Notes: generated by a model from the letters alone, not told the origin. A stretch of 64,000 nucleotides of DNA from Acidobacteriaceae bacterium (GCA_030037545.1 JASHRF010000076.1:1-64000); one strand, 5' to 3'; counted from the first letter of the stretch, positions 19,101 to 29,156 are shown. Translations and numbers: made by a program.

Positions 19101-19229
19101 CTACTCGTCGCACAGTGCGGCCATGGGATCGATGCGTGCCGCGCGGTGCGCCGGAATCCAGCTTGCGAACAGCGCAATCGCCGCTACCGCTGCGGGGATG
19201 CCGGCAAAGACGGAGAAGGTCGTTTTCAT
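19101..19229 (-). pseudogene. Remnant of FtsX/MacB-type (ADOP-like) ABC permease C-terminus
   Basis: MKTTFSVFAGIPAAVAAIALFASWIPAHRAARIDPMAALCDE* matches the typical final TM helix plus IPARRAARIDPMxALR tail; only 42 codons remain. Confidence 0.7.
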
Positions 19230-19539
19230 GGTGTGAATTTCTGCCCGTGCTGACTAAAGCACGCTTTTATGGCCGACTGAACGCGGCCTCCAGGACGCAT
19301 TAAGTTCATTGTTTTTAGCCAGTTGTACCGCCTTTTTGTGCCGCCTCCTGTAGACACACGAATCTGGAATCGGGTTGCGCGGGATGAAGACTGGACGGGG
19401 ATTTCTACCTGGGAGTTTCCCCAGGTGAACAGCCGGCGAATCCGACAGCAACTGCAATGTTTGCGAGGGCATCCTAGTGGTCAAGCGACGCCTCTGCCGG
19501 TGCTGAGAAGCCGTTGGAATTAAGGGTCTTGGGGGAAGG

Positions 19540-21384
19540 ATGCACACGGTAAACGAGGTTGGGGAAAAAGGCGTAGTCGGGGGCCCGGGAGGCAGCGGAA
19601 CCAAGGTAGGGTCGCATTGGGTGCGATTTTATGAGGATCCGTCAGTGTTTCTCGATCAACTGGCGGAATTTGCGGGGTCGGCGCTGGGCTCGGGCGGCGC
19701 GTGCATTGTGATTGCCACCGCCGAGTGCCGCAGCGGTTTGGCCGACCGGCTCACAGAGTGGGCGATCGATGTCCGGCTGGCTGCCCGTTCGGGCCGGTAC
19801 ATCGCTGTCGATGCCCAGGAAATGCTGGGCCGGTTCATGGTGGAGGGTTGGCCTGACCGCGACCTGTTCTACCGCACGATTGAGCCGGTGCTGGCGCATG
19901 CCGAATCCGCGCTCACCCGCAAGTGCGGCGTGGTTTCGGTCTTTGGCGAGATGGTGGCCCTGCTGTGGAAGGGCGGGCACTACGATGCCACCATCCAGCT
20001 CGAGCAACTGTGGAACGAAGTGGCCACACAGCATTGCCTCTCGCTGCTCTGCGCCTATCCGCTCTCCCTTTTTGCCCACGACGCGGAGCAGGAAGGCTTC
20101 CGCAAGGTCTGCCAGCAGCATGCCGAAGCGGCGCCCGCCGAGAGCTTCACCTCGATGGGAAGTGAATCGGAGCGCAAGCGCATGGTCAGCTCGCTGCAGC
20201 AAAAGACGGCGCTGGTGTGCAGCGTGATGGAGGAGCGAGAGCGTGCCATTGCGGAGCGCAAGCACGCTGAAGAGAAGCTCTTTCGCAGCGAAGAGTTTGC
20301 GCGCAAGGTGGTGGAGAGCTGCACGGACTGCGTGAAGGTTCTGGACCTGGAGGGGCGCCTCGAATACATGAGCCCCTCAGGGCAGGCGGCGATGGAGATT
20401 TCGGACCTAAGCAGATTTCTGGGCAGGACCTGGCTGGAGCTGTGGAAGGACGAGGACCGTCCGCGCATCGAAGAAGCGGTTGCAGTGGCGAAACGCGGTG
20501 GCGTAGGCATGTTTCAGGCCGATTGCATCACCATCTCCGACCGGCGCAAATACTGGGACGTCCGCGTTACGCCGGCCCGCGGACGCGACGGCGCCATCGA
20601 ACGCCTGATCGCCTTCTCGCGCGACTTGACGGAGTTGCACGAGGCGCAGCAGATCGCCATTCAGGCGGAGAAGGTGGCCGCCGCCGGGCGCATGGCGGCC
20701 ACCATTGCGCACGAGATCAACAATCCGCTGGAAGCGGTTACCAACTTCATTTACCTGGCGCGCACCAGTCCCAAGATGCCTGAAGAAGCAGCCCGCCAAC
20801 TGGAGATTGCCGACCGCGAGCTGACGCGCGTGGCGCAGATGGCGCAGAAGACGCTGGGCTTCTATCGCGACACGTCGAAGAACAAGTGGATGGGCGTTTG
20901 CGAGGTGGTGGATGACGTGCTGCTCATCTACGAGCGCAAGCTGCGCAACAAACAGATGCAGACCACAGTCGACGTCGATCCTTCCCTGAAAATCTTTGTC
21001 AAGCAGGGCGAGCTCAAACAGGCGCTCTCAAACCTGGTGGCCAACGCCATTGACGCCTCGCGCGAGGGCGGCGCCATCTGGCTGCGCGCGCACGCGAGCA
21101 AAAACTGGACCAACGACATGGAGCCGGGCATCCGCATCACACTGGCAGACAACGGTTCAGGCATGGCGCCGGAAGTCCAGAAGCGCATCTTCGCTCCGTT
21201 CTTTACAACCAAGACGAACGTGGGAACGGGCATCGGGTTGTGGGTCACCAAGTCGCTGATCGAGCAGCAGTGCGGTTACCTGCGCTTCCGCAGCCGCCAG
21301 GGCCGGCATTCCGGAACAGTAATGAGCATGTTTCTGCCCGCAGAGCCCCATCCACAGGCCCACCAGGCTCAACTGGCCGCTTAA
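19540..21384 (+). CDS. Sensor histidine kinase with N-terminal MEDS domain and PAS domain
   Basis: HWVRFYEDPSVFLDQLAEFAGSALGSGGACIVIAT; FGEMVALLWKGGHYDATIQLEQLWNEV; AATIAHEINNPLEAVTNFIYL; DNGSGMAPEVQKRIFAPFFTTK. Confidence 0.95.
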   Translation: MHTVNEVGEKGVVGGPGGSGTKVGSHWVRFYEDPSVFLDQLAEFAGSALGSGGACIVIATAECRSGLADRLTEWAIDVRLAARSGRYIAVDAQEMLGRFMVEGWPDRDLFYRTIEPVLAHAESALTRKCGVVSVFGEMVALLWKGGHYDATIQLEQLWNEVATQHCLSLLCAYPLSLFAHDAEQEGFRKVCQQHAEAAPAESFTSMGSESERKRMVSSLQQKTALVCSVMEERERAIAERKHAEEKLFRSEEFARKVVESCTDCVKVLDLEGRLEYMSPSGQAAMEISDLSRFLGRTWLELWKDEDRPRIEEAVAVAKRGGVGMFQADCITISDRRKYWDVRVTPARGRDGAIERLIAFSRDLTELHEAQQIAIQAEKVAAAGRMAATIAHEINNPLEAVTNFIYLARTSPKMPEEAARQLEIADRELTRVAQMAQKTLGFYRDTSKNKWMGVCEVVDDVLLIYERKLRNKQMQTTVDVDPSLKIFVKQGELKQALSNLVANAIDASREGGAIWLRAHASKNWTNDMEPGIRITLADNGSGMAPEVQKRIFAPFFTTKTNVGTGIGLWVTKSLIEQQCGYLRFRSRQGRHSGTVMSMFLPAEPHPQAHQAQLAA

Positions 21385-21555
21385 GGATTCCGCCAGATTC
21401 CGTAGCTGCAATTCTCATTGCGGGCCATACGCCTGCGCGCCGCCGTGAAATTTCGCGGGCTCAGCGGGGCGCCCATCATCAGGCCGGATCACCCATACAT
21501 TGCCGACGAGAAAATCCGAATTGGGGGCAAGATTCGGAGTGCGCTACGAGCGATA

Positions 21556-22725
21556 ATGAGCGACGATGGTTTCATGAACAGCAACGCACAGCTCGTGCCG
21601 GATGCTTCTCGCATCTCATCCTTTCGCGTGTCGCTCGATGCAGAAAATGACGCAGGGACGGACGGCCGCAAGACCGAATCGTCCCCGCTCGATGTTGAAA
21701 CCGCGTGGCGGCAGCTTCTCGTCCGCAACCGCAAGGCGGGTTTCTTTTACGGCGTTACCAGCACTGGAGTTTTTTGCCGCGCCGGCTGCGCCAGCCGGCG
21801 GCCTCGGCGCGCCAACGTACGATTCTTCCGTACGGCGGCCGAGGCGCAGGCGGCTGGATTTCGCCCCTGCCAGCGCTGCCGCCCCACCACTGCCACTGCG
21901 TGGGGCAGACCTTTGGACCAGATTCGCGCCTACATCGAGGGTCACTTGGATCAGCGGGTGCGGCTGGCCGAGCTTGGCCGCCTGGCGGGACTCAGCCCGT
22001 TTACCGTGCAACGGCTGTTCAAGCGTGAGATGGGCGTGAGCCCGCTCGAGTATCAGCGCGCGCTTCGGGCCGGCTCCTTGCGCGGCGCGTTGAAGAGAGG
22101 TGACAGCGTGACGAATGCCATTTACAACTCCGGTTTTGGATCCTCGAGCCGCGCGTGGGAGGGCGCGCAACTGGGAATGACGCCGGCGCGGTTTGCCAAG
22201 GGCGGCAAAGGCGAGCTGATCCGGTGGTGCGCCGCGGCTTCTCCATTTGGCTGGGTGATTGTGGGGGCGACCGGACGCGGGTTGTGCTGGTTGTCGCTGG
22301 CCCGGACGCGCGCGGAAGCCGAGGCGAGCCTGCGCGCGGAATTTCCCGCGGCTACTTTGCACCAGGATTCTTCTCTGACGCGGTTTGTGGACGCGGCAAT
22401 TACCAGCGTTCGCGAAGGCTCCGATCCGGACGGGAGCCGTGACTCGGCGGAACGGCTCGACTTGCGGGGCACGGTGTTTCAGTTGCGGGTTTGGCAGGCA
22501 CTGCGACAGATTCCGCGCGGCGAGACCCGCACTTACGGCCAGTTGGCGCGCGAGTTGGGCAACCCCAAGGCTTTCCGCGCCGTGGCCCGGGCTTGCGCGC
22601 TGAACCGCGTGGCGCTGCTGGTGCCGTGCCATCGCGTGGTGGGCGCGGGCGGCTCGGCGACCGGCTACCGCTGGGGCATCGACCGCAAACTGCAGATCCT
22701 GGCTGCCGAAAGCTCTTCCCGCTGA
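21556..22725 (+). CDS. ada: Ada: bifunctional transcriptional activator/O6-methylguanine-DNA methyltransferase
   Basis: GVFCRAGCASRRP...GFRPCQRCRP; AraC HTH; C-terminal NRVALLVPCHRVVG; start codon uncertain. Confidence 0.95.
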   Translation: MSDDGFMNSNAQLVPDASRISSFRVSLDAENDAGTDGRKTESSPLDVETAWRQLLVRNRKAGFFYGVTSTGVFCRAGCASRRPRRANVRFFRTAAEAQAAGFRPCQRCRPTTATAWGRPLDQIRAYIEGHLDQRVRLAELGRLAGLSPFTVQRLFKREMGVSPLEYQRALRAGSLRGALKRGDSVTNAIYNSGFGSSSRAWEGAQLGMTPARFAKGGKGELIRWCAAASPFGWVIVGATGRGLCWLSLARTRAEAEASLRAEFPAATLHQDSSLTRFVDAAITSVREGSDPDGSRDSAERLDLRGTVFQLRVWQALRQIPRGETRTYGQLARELGNPKAFRAVARACALNRVALLVPCHRVVGAGGSATGYRWGIDRKLQILAAESSSR

Positions 22726-22825
22726 ACGCGATTGGTGGAACCGGAAGCGCGGGTTTCGCGTACCATTGACGTGCCGGGGTTTGCGACGGTTCGATTTGCG
22801 CGCGCTTGGAGCAGGGGAGGGGACG

Positions 22826-23332
22826 ATGTACTGCAGTGGATGCGGTGTGGCTTTAGCGCCGGGGCAGGCGTTTTGCCCGCAGTGCGGACGGCCGGTGGCG
22901 CCTGCTGTTCCTCCGGCTCCTGCGCTTCCGAATTTCGCATTCCAGGTGGAAAGCTATCGCGGCAAGATCCGGGCACTGGCGGCTGTATGGTTTGTCTACG
23001 CGGGGCTTAGGCTCTTGCTTGGATTCGCTGCCCTCACCTTTGCCAAACAATTCCTGAGCGGTGGATTCGGACCATGGATGAATGGCGCCACTCCGCCGGC
23101 CTGGATTTTCCCGGCCATTTTCAGGATTGCGTGGATCGCGCTTGTGGTATGGAGCGGGTTAGCCGCGGCGGCAGGATGGGGCCTGCTGGAGAACGCGCAG
23201 TGGGGCCGCATCGTCGCGATTATCGCGGCAATCGTGAACCTGATCAAGTTTCCGTTTGGAACGGCGATGGGGATATGGACACTGGTGATGCTGCTGGGGT
23301 ACAGGAATGCGACGCTGTACGAGCAGCTATAA
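22826..23332 (+). CDS. Zinc-ribbon domain membrane protein
   Basis: MYCSGCGVALAPGQAFCPQCGRPV then TM segments. Confidence 0.88.
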   Translation: MYCSGCGVALAPGQAFCPQCGRPVAPAVPPAPALPNFAFQVESYRGKIRALAAVWFVYAGLRLLLGFAALTFAKQFLSGGFGPWMNGATPPAWIFPAIFRIAWIALVVWSGLAAAAGWGLLENAQWGRIVAIIAAIVNLIKFPFGTAMGIWTLVMLLGYRNATLYEQL

Positions 23333-23478
23333 AGGCAGGGGCAGCGGCCAGGGGTCAGGCTGTTCCCCATATGGGTTTCAGACCACCCAGTTTTGCACCA
23401 TTGGGGGTTGCCACAAGTCTCGATTTTGAGACTTGGGAAGGCGCCATCTAAAGGAACGAAATCAAGCGGCCGCGGATC

Positions 23479-24828
23479 TCACAGCGGCAGCCACTCGAAG
23501 GAGAACACCTTCCCGGCCTCGGCAGGATCCAATTTGACTCCAGCGAGCTCAGCGGCCCTGGCCAGCGCCGGGTCGCGGCCCGCGGCCAGGTCGGCCCCGG
23601 TCGGCAGAATCACCTCGTCGGGCGTGACCCCGGTCTTCTCAAGACTCTTGCCGTCGCTCATGATCAGATTGGCGTCGGTAACGCTGAATCCGTAGAAAAT
23701 CTGAGTGCCAAGACCTTGCGAGTCCTGGTAGAGTTTCGCTTCCATCACCGCGCCGGCGGTCCGGTCTCCGATCACCGTTCCCCGATGTTCGAGTTGAACC
23801 ACGCGCGCCAGCAGCTCCGAGGCGGAAGCCGATCCGGCGTCGACAAGCACGATGAGTTTTCCTCGAAATGGCTGCCCATGGTGCTTTGCAATCTCCGGCT
23901 TTGAGGGTTTTCTGCTCACCTTGTCGGCGATCTTTACATCGTGATCGAAGAGCGAGCCCAGGATCCATTCCAGCGTATCGACGGAGCCCCCGGGGTTTCC
24001 ACGCAGATCGAGGACCAGCGCCGAGTGCTTGCGCGCCTTATCCATGAACTCGTCGAAAGGGCCCTCGTCCCCGTCGAATTGCTGCAACTTGAGGAATATG
24101 GCATCGCCGATCTCCCGGAATTGCGCGCGCGAAACGTGGTCCTCCATCTCCCCCTTCCGGATCAGGTCCCAAACATCGGTTTCCCCTCCTGAATCTCCCG
24201 TCAGGTCCAGAACCCGTTTTCCTTCCTTGATCGTAGAGTTCACGATGGCCATGCGTTGCTCGCCGGTTGGAGCCTGGAGATCCAGCTAGAATCCGCTTTG
24301 CGGCGCCAGCACAAGGAAGTAGTACTGCATATCGTGGAAGTCGGCGCGGTTCACGTCATAGCCGTCCAGCTTGAGCACCTGGTCGCCGGGGCGCAGCTTG
24401 CTGGCGGCGTCGGTTCCGGGACGAACCCGCGTGACGAAACAGGAGTCTCCCACCAGCGCAAGGCGGTATCCTGGCTCGACGCGAGCGGCGTGTTGCGGGG
24501 GAACGAAGTAAGTGTGCGAATCCTGGAGGCCGGAAAGGAAGGCGGCCACGATCCTGAAGCCGTCGCCGTTGCTATGTGCGGCCGCGACGCGCGCGGAATA
24601 CTCCCGATAGCGGGCGTCCAAATCAAGGTTGTTGAATTTCTGGTCATAGTAATGCTTTTTGACCTCGTCGCGAGCGTCGCGAAGCATCTCAGAAATCTCC
24701 GCCCGCCCATCGTTGCTCAAGGTCTGCTGTTGCTGCGCCCCGGAGACTGTGCCTGCAAAGAATGAACAGGCAAAGAAACCGGCAATCGCCGGCAGAGAAC
24801 GACAGTGCATCATCGGCAAAGTGTTCAT
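23479..24828 (-). pseudogene. S41-family peptidase (C-terminal processing protease-like) interrupted by an in-frame TAG
   Basis: Signal peptide and PDZ-like N part (24286-24828) and S41 catalytic part (LVLDLRGNPGGSVDTL, LIVLVDAGSASASELLARVVQ; 23479-24252) are in the same frame, separated by ...LAPQSGF*LDLQAPTGEQRMAIVN... Confidence 0.8.
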
Positions 24829-24916
24829 TCCTTGAGATCCGTCTGGATAACGATGACCAGCTTACACCCGCGGGGAGCGATCTTCAATGCAGCGGTCGAT
24901 TCAGTACAATTTGGAT

Positions 24917-25906
24917 ATGGCCTTTCCTGAAAACCGGATGCGCCGGCTGCGGCGGAGCGACGCTTTGCGCGCGCTGGTGCGCGAGACCACGCTCGAGCCC
25001 GGTGACCTGATCTATCCGCTCTTTATCTGCCCCGGCAAGGGCGTGCGTAATGCCGTCGGATCGATGCCAGGCGTCTTCAATGTGTCAGTGGACGAAGCCG
25101 TGCGCGAGGCCGAGGAAGCGGCGCGGCTGGGGATTGGCGGGCTGCTGCTGTTTGGATTGCCGGAAGCGAAGGACGAGCAGGGCACGGGCGCGTGGGATGA
25201 GAACGGCATCGTGCAGCAGGCGCTGCGGGCGCTGAAGCAGTCCGATGCGGCAAAGAAGCTGGTGCTGATCGCAGACGTCTGCCTGTGCGAGTACACCAGC
25301 CACGGGCACTGCGGGGTGGTTGTGGAGGGGCGTGAAGGGTTCGAGGTCGATAACGATCCTACGCTGGAGCTGTTGGCGCGTACTGCGGTGAGCCAGGCGC
25401 GCGCAGGAGCGGACGTGGTGGCGCCGAGCGACATGATGGACGGCCGCGTGGCGGCCATTCGCTGCGCGCTCGATGCCTCCGGGCTGGGCATGACGCCGAT
25501 TCTCAGCTACGCTTCGAAATTCGCTTCGGCGTTTTACGGGCCCTTCCGCGAGGCTGCCGATTCGGCGCCCCAGTTTGGAGACAGGCGCAGCTACCAGATG
25601 GACGGGGCCAATCTCAGAGAGGCGATGCGCGAGATTCAGCTCGACCTGAACGAGGGCGCGGACATGATCCTGATGAAGCCGGCCATGCCCTATCTCGACG
25701 TGGTGCGCGCTGCGCGCAATCGCTTCGGTGTGCCCATGGGCGCGTATCAGGTTTCCGGCGAATATTCCATGCTGCAGGCGGCATTTGAGAAGGGCTGGCT
25801 GGACCGCGATCGGGCGATCCTGGAGTCGCTGGTCGGCATCCGGCGCGCCGGGGCGGATTTCATTGTGACGTATTTCGCGCAGGATGCGGCGAGGCTGCTG
25901 GGTTAG
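24917..25906 (+). CDS. hemB: Delta-aminolevulinic acid dehydratase (porphobilinogen synthase)
   Basis: [80 protein letters not shown]-like [12 protein letters not shown]. Confidence 0.98.
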   Translation: MAFPENRMRRLRRSDALRALVRETTLEPGDLIYPLFICPGKGVRNAVGSMPGVFNVSVDEAVREAEEAARLGIGGLLLFGLPEAKDEQGTGAWDENGIVQQALRALKQSDAAKKLVLIADVCLCEYTSHGHCGVVVEGREGFEVDNDPTLELLARTAVSQARAGADVVAPSDMMDGRVAAIRCALDASGLGMTPILSYASKFASAFYGPFREAADSAPQFGDRRSYQMDGANLREAMREIQLDLNEGADMILMKPAMPYLDVVRAARNRFGVPMGAYQVSGEYSMLQAAFEKGWLDRDRAILESLVGIRRAGADFIVTYFAQDAARLLG

Positions 25907-25992
25907 GTTTGTGAGCGGGGGATCTCTTCCCTGCGGGCTGAAGGGGGTTCAGCGCCGCGTCCGGACCAATCGGGGAACAAAAACATTTTGGC

Positions 25993-26116
25993 TAGAAATG
26001 GATTCATAACCCGTCTGTCATCGTCCCTCAGGAGCTAAGCCCCGCGTTTTTGGGGAACTTATTGGCACGGCTGAAGCCGTGCCCTTTCAAAACCAGGGTT
26101 ATGAGACAGCTTCCAG
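25993..26116. repeat. CTAG-bounded MITE-like element (family 1)
   Basis: CTAGAAATGGATTCATAACCC ... GGCACGGCTGAAGCCGTGCCCTTTCAAAACCAGGGTTATGAGACAGCTTCCAG. Confidence 0.85.
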
Positions 26117-26145
26117 GGAAAAGCCTCACCATCCTGCTCCCTTTC

Positions 26146-26895
26146 ATGGCATCCACTTCCGTTGCAGCCGAATCCAACTGCAAGATGCCAACGGAAGTTC
26201 ATTGGCCGGCTATCGCCCTTCGCCTCGTCCTGACGCTGCTTGCCGGCGGGCTGCTCGGAATCGAGCGCAGCAGGACGGGCCACGCCGCCGGGCTGCGCAC
26301 CACGCTGCTGGTCACGCTTGCCGCCTCCGTCGCGATGATCCAGATGAATCTGCTCATCCCTACGAATGGCAAGCCGCCCAATTCTTACGCGGTGATGGAC
26401 CTGATGCGCCTGCCGCTCGGCATTTTAACGGGCGTGGGATTCATCGGCGCAGGGGTTATTGTGCGCAAGAACGAGCTGGTGATCGGCGTGACCACCGCAG
26501 CGACCATGTGGTTCGCAACCGTGGTGGGATTGTGCATGGGCGGAGGGCAACTGGCGCTGGGATCGGTTTCGACCGTCATCGGTTTCGCGGTTCTGTGGGC
26601 GCTTCGCTATTTCGAGAACTACGTAGAACGTTTCCGGCTCGCCCAGTTGAAGATCACGGTGCGCAGCGGCCATCTTGCTCCGCGCGAATTGCGCGACCGG
26701 CTGAAGGCCGCGGACTTTGAGATAAAATCCCTGTCGGTCCACAACTGCGTCGACGAGCGCCAGCAGAAGCTTGCCTGCGAAGTGCGTTGGCCGTCTGCCC
26801 GCGACAGCGCGGACATTCCTCCGGTGGTTGGTGAGCTGGAGCGGCTGCCTGGAGTGCTGGAGCTCGAATGGACCGCCATCAGCCCGGGCGGGTGA
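26146..26895 (+). CDS. MgtC/SapB family membrane protein
   Basis: LLAGGLLGIERSRTGHAAGLRTTLLVTLAASVAM...RLPLGILTGVGFIGAGVIVRKN...GVTTAATMWFATVVGL; start codon uncertain (26146 or 26185). Confidence 0.93.
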   Translation: MASTSVAAESNCKMPTEVHWPAIALRLVLTLLAGGLLGIERSRTGHAAGLRTTLLVTLAASVAMIQMNLLIPTNGKPPNSYAVMDLMRLPLGILTGVGFIGAGVIVRKNELVIGVTTAATMWFATVVGLCMGGGQLALGSVSTVIGFAVLWALRYFENYVERFRLAQLKITVRSGHLAPRELRDRLKAADFEIKSLSVHNCVDERQQKLACEVRWPSARDSADIPPVVGELERLPGVLELEWTAISPGG

Positions 26896-26971
26896 TGAGG
26901 ATGCTTCGTGGCGACAGCGATGAATGGCGCATAAAAATCCTTGGGAATCGCGGCGCGATGTGGTTTTCTTA

Positions 26972-27096
26972 CTAGAAGTGGTTTCATAACCCGTCTATCA
27001 TCGTCCCTCAGGGGCTAAAGCCCCACGTTTTTGGGGAACTTATTGGCACGGCTGAAGCCGTGCCCTTTCAAAACAGGGTTATGAAACAGCTTCTAG
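26972..27096. repeat. CTAG-bounded MITE-like element (family 1), best-preserved copy
   Basis: CTAGAAGTGGTTTCATAACCC / GGGTTATGAAACAGCTTCTAG inverted arms; GGGGCTAAAGCCCC and GGCACGGCTGAAGCCGTGCC hairpins. Confidence 0.9.
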
Positions 27097-27244
27097 AACC
27101 GGTTGCACAAATCTGAGCAGATGGCAGAGAAGGCATCCCTCAGGGGCTGAAGCCCGCGGCAGGTACCTTGCCCTTTGCGGTCCGGCTTGCCCAGAGGGCT
27201 CGCACCGTGCCCTGTTACGCACCTATTTATGCAGCCAGTTTTAG
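27093..27244. repeat. Degenerate family 1 element abutting the previous one at a shared CTAG
   Basis: CTAGAACCGGTTGCACAAAT ... ATTTATGCAGCCAGTTTTAG. Confidence 0.75.
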
Positions 27245-27253
27245 AACCTGCCT

Positions 27254-28561
27254 ATGCGCAAGCGACTGGAAGGCTATTTTGAATTTGCGCGCCTGGGGAC
27301 GAACTGGCGCACCGAAGCGCTGGCCGGCGCCACTACGTTCATCACCATGGCGTACATCGTGCTGGTGAATCCGGCCATTCTGGCCGATGCCGGCGTGCCC
27401 GTGCCTGCGGCGACTGCGGCTACGTGCATTTCGGCGGCCTTCGGGTCCATCCTGATGGGCGTGCTGGCGCGCTATCCCATCGCGCTGGCCCCGGGCATGG
27501 GCCTGAACGCGTACTTTACCTACACCGTCTGCATCAAGATGCACGTGCCCTGGCAGACAGCGCTGGGCGCGGTGTTTATTTCCGGCGTCCTTTTTCTCTG
27601 CATCACCGCGGCCGGTATCCGGCAAATGATTTTGCGCGCCATTCCGCATCAGTTGTATGCAGCCGTGGCCAGCGGAATCGGGTTATTTATCGCGTTTATC
27701 GGCTTTCAGCACGCAGGGCTGGTGGTGCGCGATCCGAATACGTTTGTCGGCATTGGCAACGTTCGCAATCCCACCACGGCGCTGGCGCTGTTCGGACTTA
27801 TTCTCATGGTCGCGCTGGAGGTGAAGAAAGTGCGCGGGTCGATTCTGATCGGCGTGCTGGCAGTGACGGGGGCGGCGTGGCCGCTGGGGTTGGCGCACTG
27901 GAGCCATGCGAGCATCGGCCTGCGCGCGCTCACCCTCACCGCATTCAAGCTCGACATTCCCGGAGCGCTGCACAAAGGGCTGCTGGAGATTATCTTCGTA
28001 TTTTTCTTTGTCGATTTGTTTGACAACCTGGGCACGCTGGTGGCGGTGACGAAACGCGCCGGGCTGATTGAGGCCGATCATTCGATTCCGCGGCTCAACC
28101 GCATTCTCTTCGCCGATGCGGCGGCCACGGTGGTGGGCTCGCTGACGGGCACTTCGACGGTGACCAGCTACGTGGAATCGACGGCGGGCGTGATGGCCGG
28201 CGGGCGCTCCGGCGTCGCGGCCATTGTTACGGGGTTGTTGTTTGTGGCGGCCATCGGCGCAGCGCCTTTTGCGGGCGTGGCGCCGGCCGCGGCCACGGCG
28301 CCGGCGCTGATCCTGGTGGGATCGATGATGCTGACGGCGATTGCAGAGATCAACTGGCACGATCCGCTGGCGGCGGTTCCGGCTTTCCTGACTTTGGTTT
28401 TGATCCCATTCACCTATTCCATCGCCAACGGGCTGGGCTTCGGCATCATCGCGTGGGCGGTGCTGCACCTGGCAGCGGGAAAGCTGCGCCGGCGCGATTG
28501 GCTTCTCTATGTGCTCGCTATCCTGTTTATGGCGCGGTTCATTTATCTGGGCGCGAATTAG
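27254..28561 (+). CDS. NCS2 family purine (adenine/guanine/hypoxanthine) permease, AzgA-like
   Basis: RTEALAGATTFITMAYIVLVNPAILADAG; ALAPGMGLNAYFTYTV; SLTGTSTVTSYVESTAGVMAGGRSG. Confidence 0.97.
   Translation: MRKRLEGYFEFARLGTNWRTEALAGATTFITMAYIVLVNPAILADAGVPVPAATAATCISAAFGSILMGVLARYPIALAPGMGLNAYFTYTVCIKMHVPWQTALGAVFISGVLFLCITAAGIRQMILRAIPHQLYAAVASGIGLFIAFIGFQHAGLVVRDPNTFVGIGNVRNPTTALALFGLILMVALEVKKVRGSILIGVLAVTGAAWPLGLAHWSHASIGLRALTLTAFKLDIPGALHKGLLEIIFVFFFVDLFDNLGTLVAVTKRAGLIEADHSIPRLNRILFADAAATVVGSLTGTSTVTSYVESTAGVMAGGRSGVAAIVTGLLFVAAIGAAPFAGVAPAAATAPALILVGSMMLTAIAEINWHDPLAAVPAFLTLVLIPFTYSIANGLGFGIIAWAVLHLAAGKLRRRDWLLYVLAILFMARFIYLGAN
28530..28556 (+). repeat. 27-bp direct repeat, copy 1 (3' end of azgA-like gene)
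   Basis: TGGCGCGGTTCATTTATCTGGGCGCGA, identical at 28927-28953. Confidence 0.9.
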
Positions 28562-28602
28562 CATCTGTTACCATGTTGATCGTTCACTGGAAGGAAACCA
28601 AC

Positions 28603-28917
28603 ATGCACTGGTACGACTTTCTGGCGTACTTCTTCGGTGGAGCATTCCTCGCCAACTCCCTGCCTCATCTCATCAACGGAATCTCGGGACGAGCCTTTCA
28701 GAGCCCCTTCGCCAAGCCCCCGGGGAAGGGTTTGTCCTCTTCGACAGTGAATGTTCTGTGGGGATTCTTCAATCTAGTCGCCGCTTATCTGCTCATCTTC
28801 GATGTCGGCAACTTCAGTCTTCACGACGTTCCGCAGGCCCTCACTCTCGGCGCGGGAATGCTGATCATGTCGCTTATGCTTGCCCGCACCTTCGGACGCT
28901 TTTATGGCGGACGGTAG
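28603..28917 (+). CDS. Small multi-pass membrane protein, hypothetical
   Basis: MHWYDFLAYFFGGAFLANSLPHLINGISGRAFQSPFAKPPGKGLSSSTVNVLWGFFNLVAAYLLI...; alternative start 28573. Confidence 0.82.
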   Translation: MHWYDFLAYFFGGAFLANSLPHLINGISGRAFQSPFAKPPGKGLSSSTVNVLWGFFNLVAAYLLIFDVGNFSLHDVPQALTLGAGMLIMSLMLARTFGRFYGGR

Positions 28918-28926
28918 GTCCGCCCG

Positions 28927-28953
28927 TGGCGCGGTTCATTTATCTGGGCGCGA
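28927..28953 (+). repeat. 27-bp direct repeat, copy 2
   Basis: Identical to 28530-28556. Confidence 0.9.
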
Positions 28954-29156
28954 TTGCGAAACGATGTAGGTGCGGAATTAGTGACCGGTTTTCCGCCGTT
29001 GCCAGATTGAGTCCTGCGTTCCAAATGCCCTAAAAGTCGTAAACTCTTATCATTCCTCCCCGGTAGCATGAGGACAGCTCTGCGCGTGCGCGCGGAGTGG
29101 CGCAAGGTCATGGATGGGCAGCAAAAATTCGCGTTAACGTGGGCTTACTTCCGAAG

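Noticed and set aside
23414-23435. Perfect hairpin CAAGTCTCGATTTTGAGACTTG as regulatory element
   Set aside because: Single short palindrome without T-run or gene context sufficient to assign a function.
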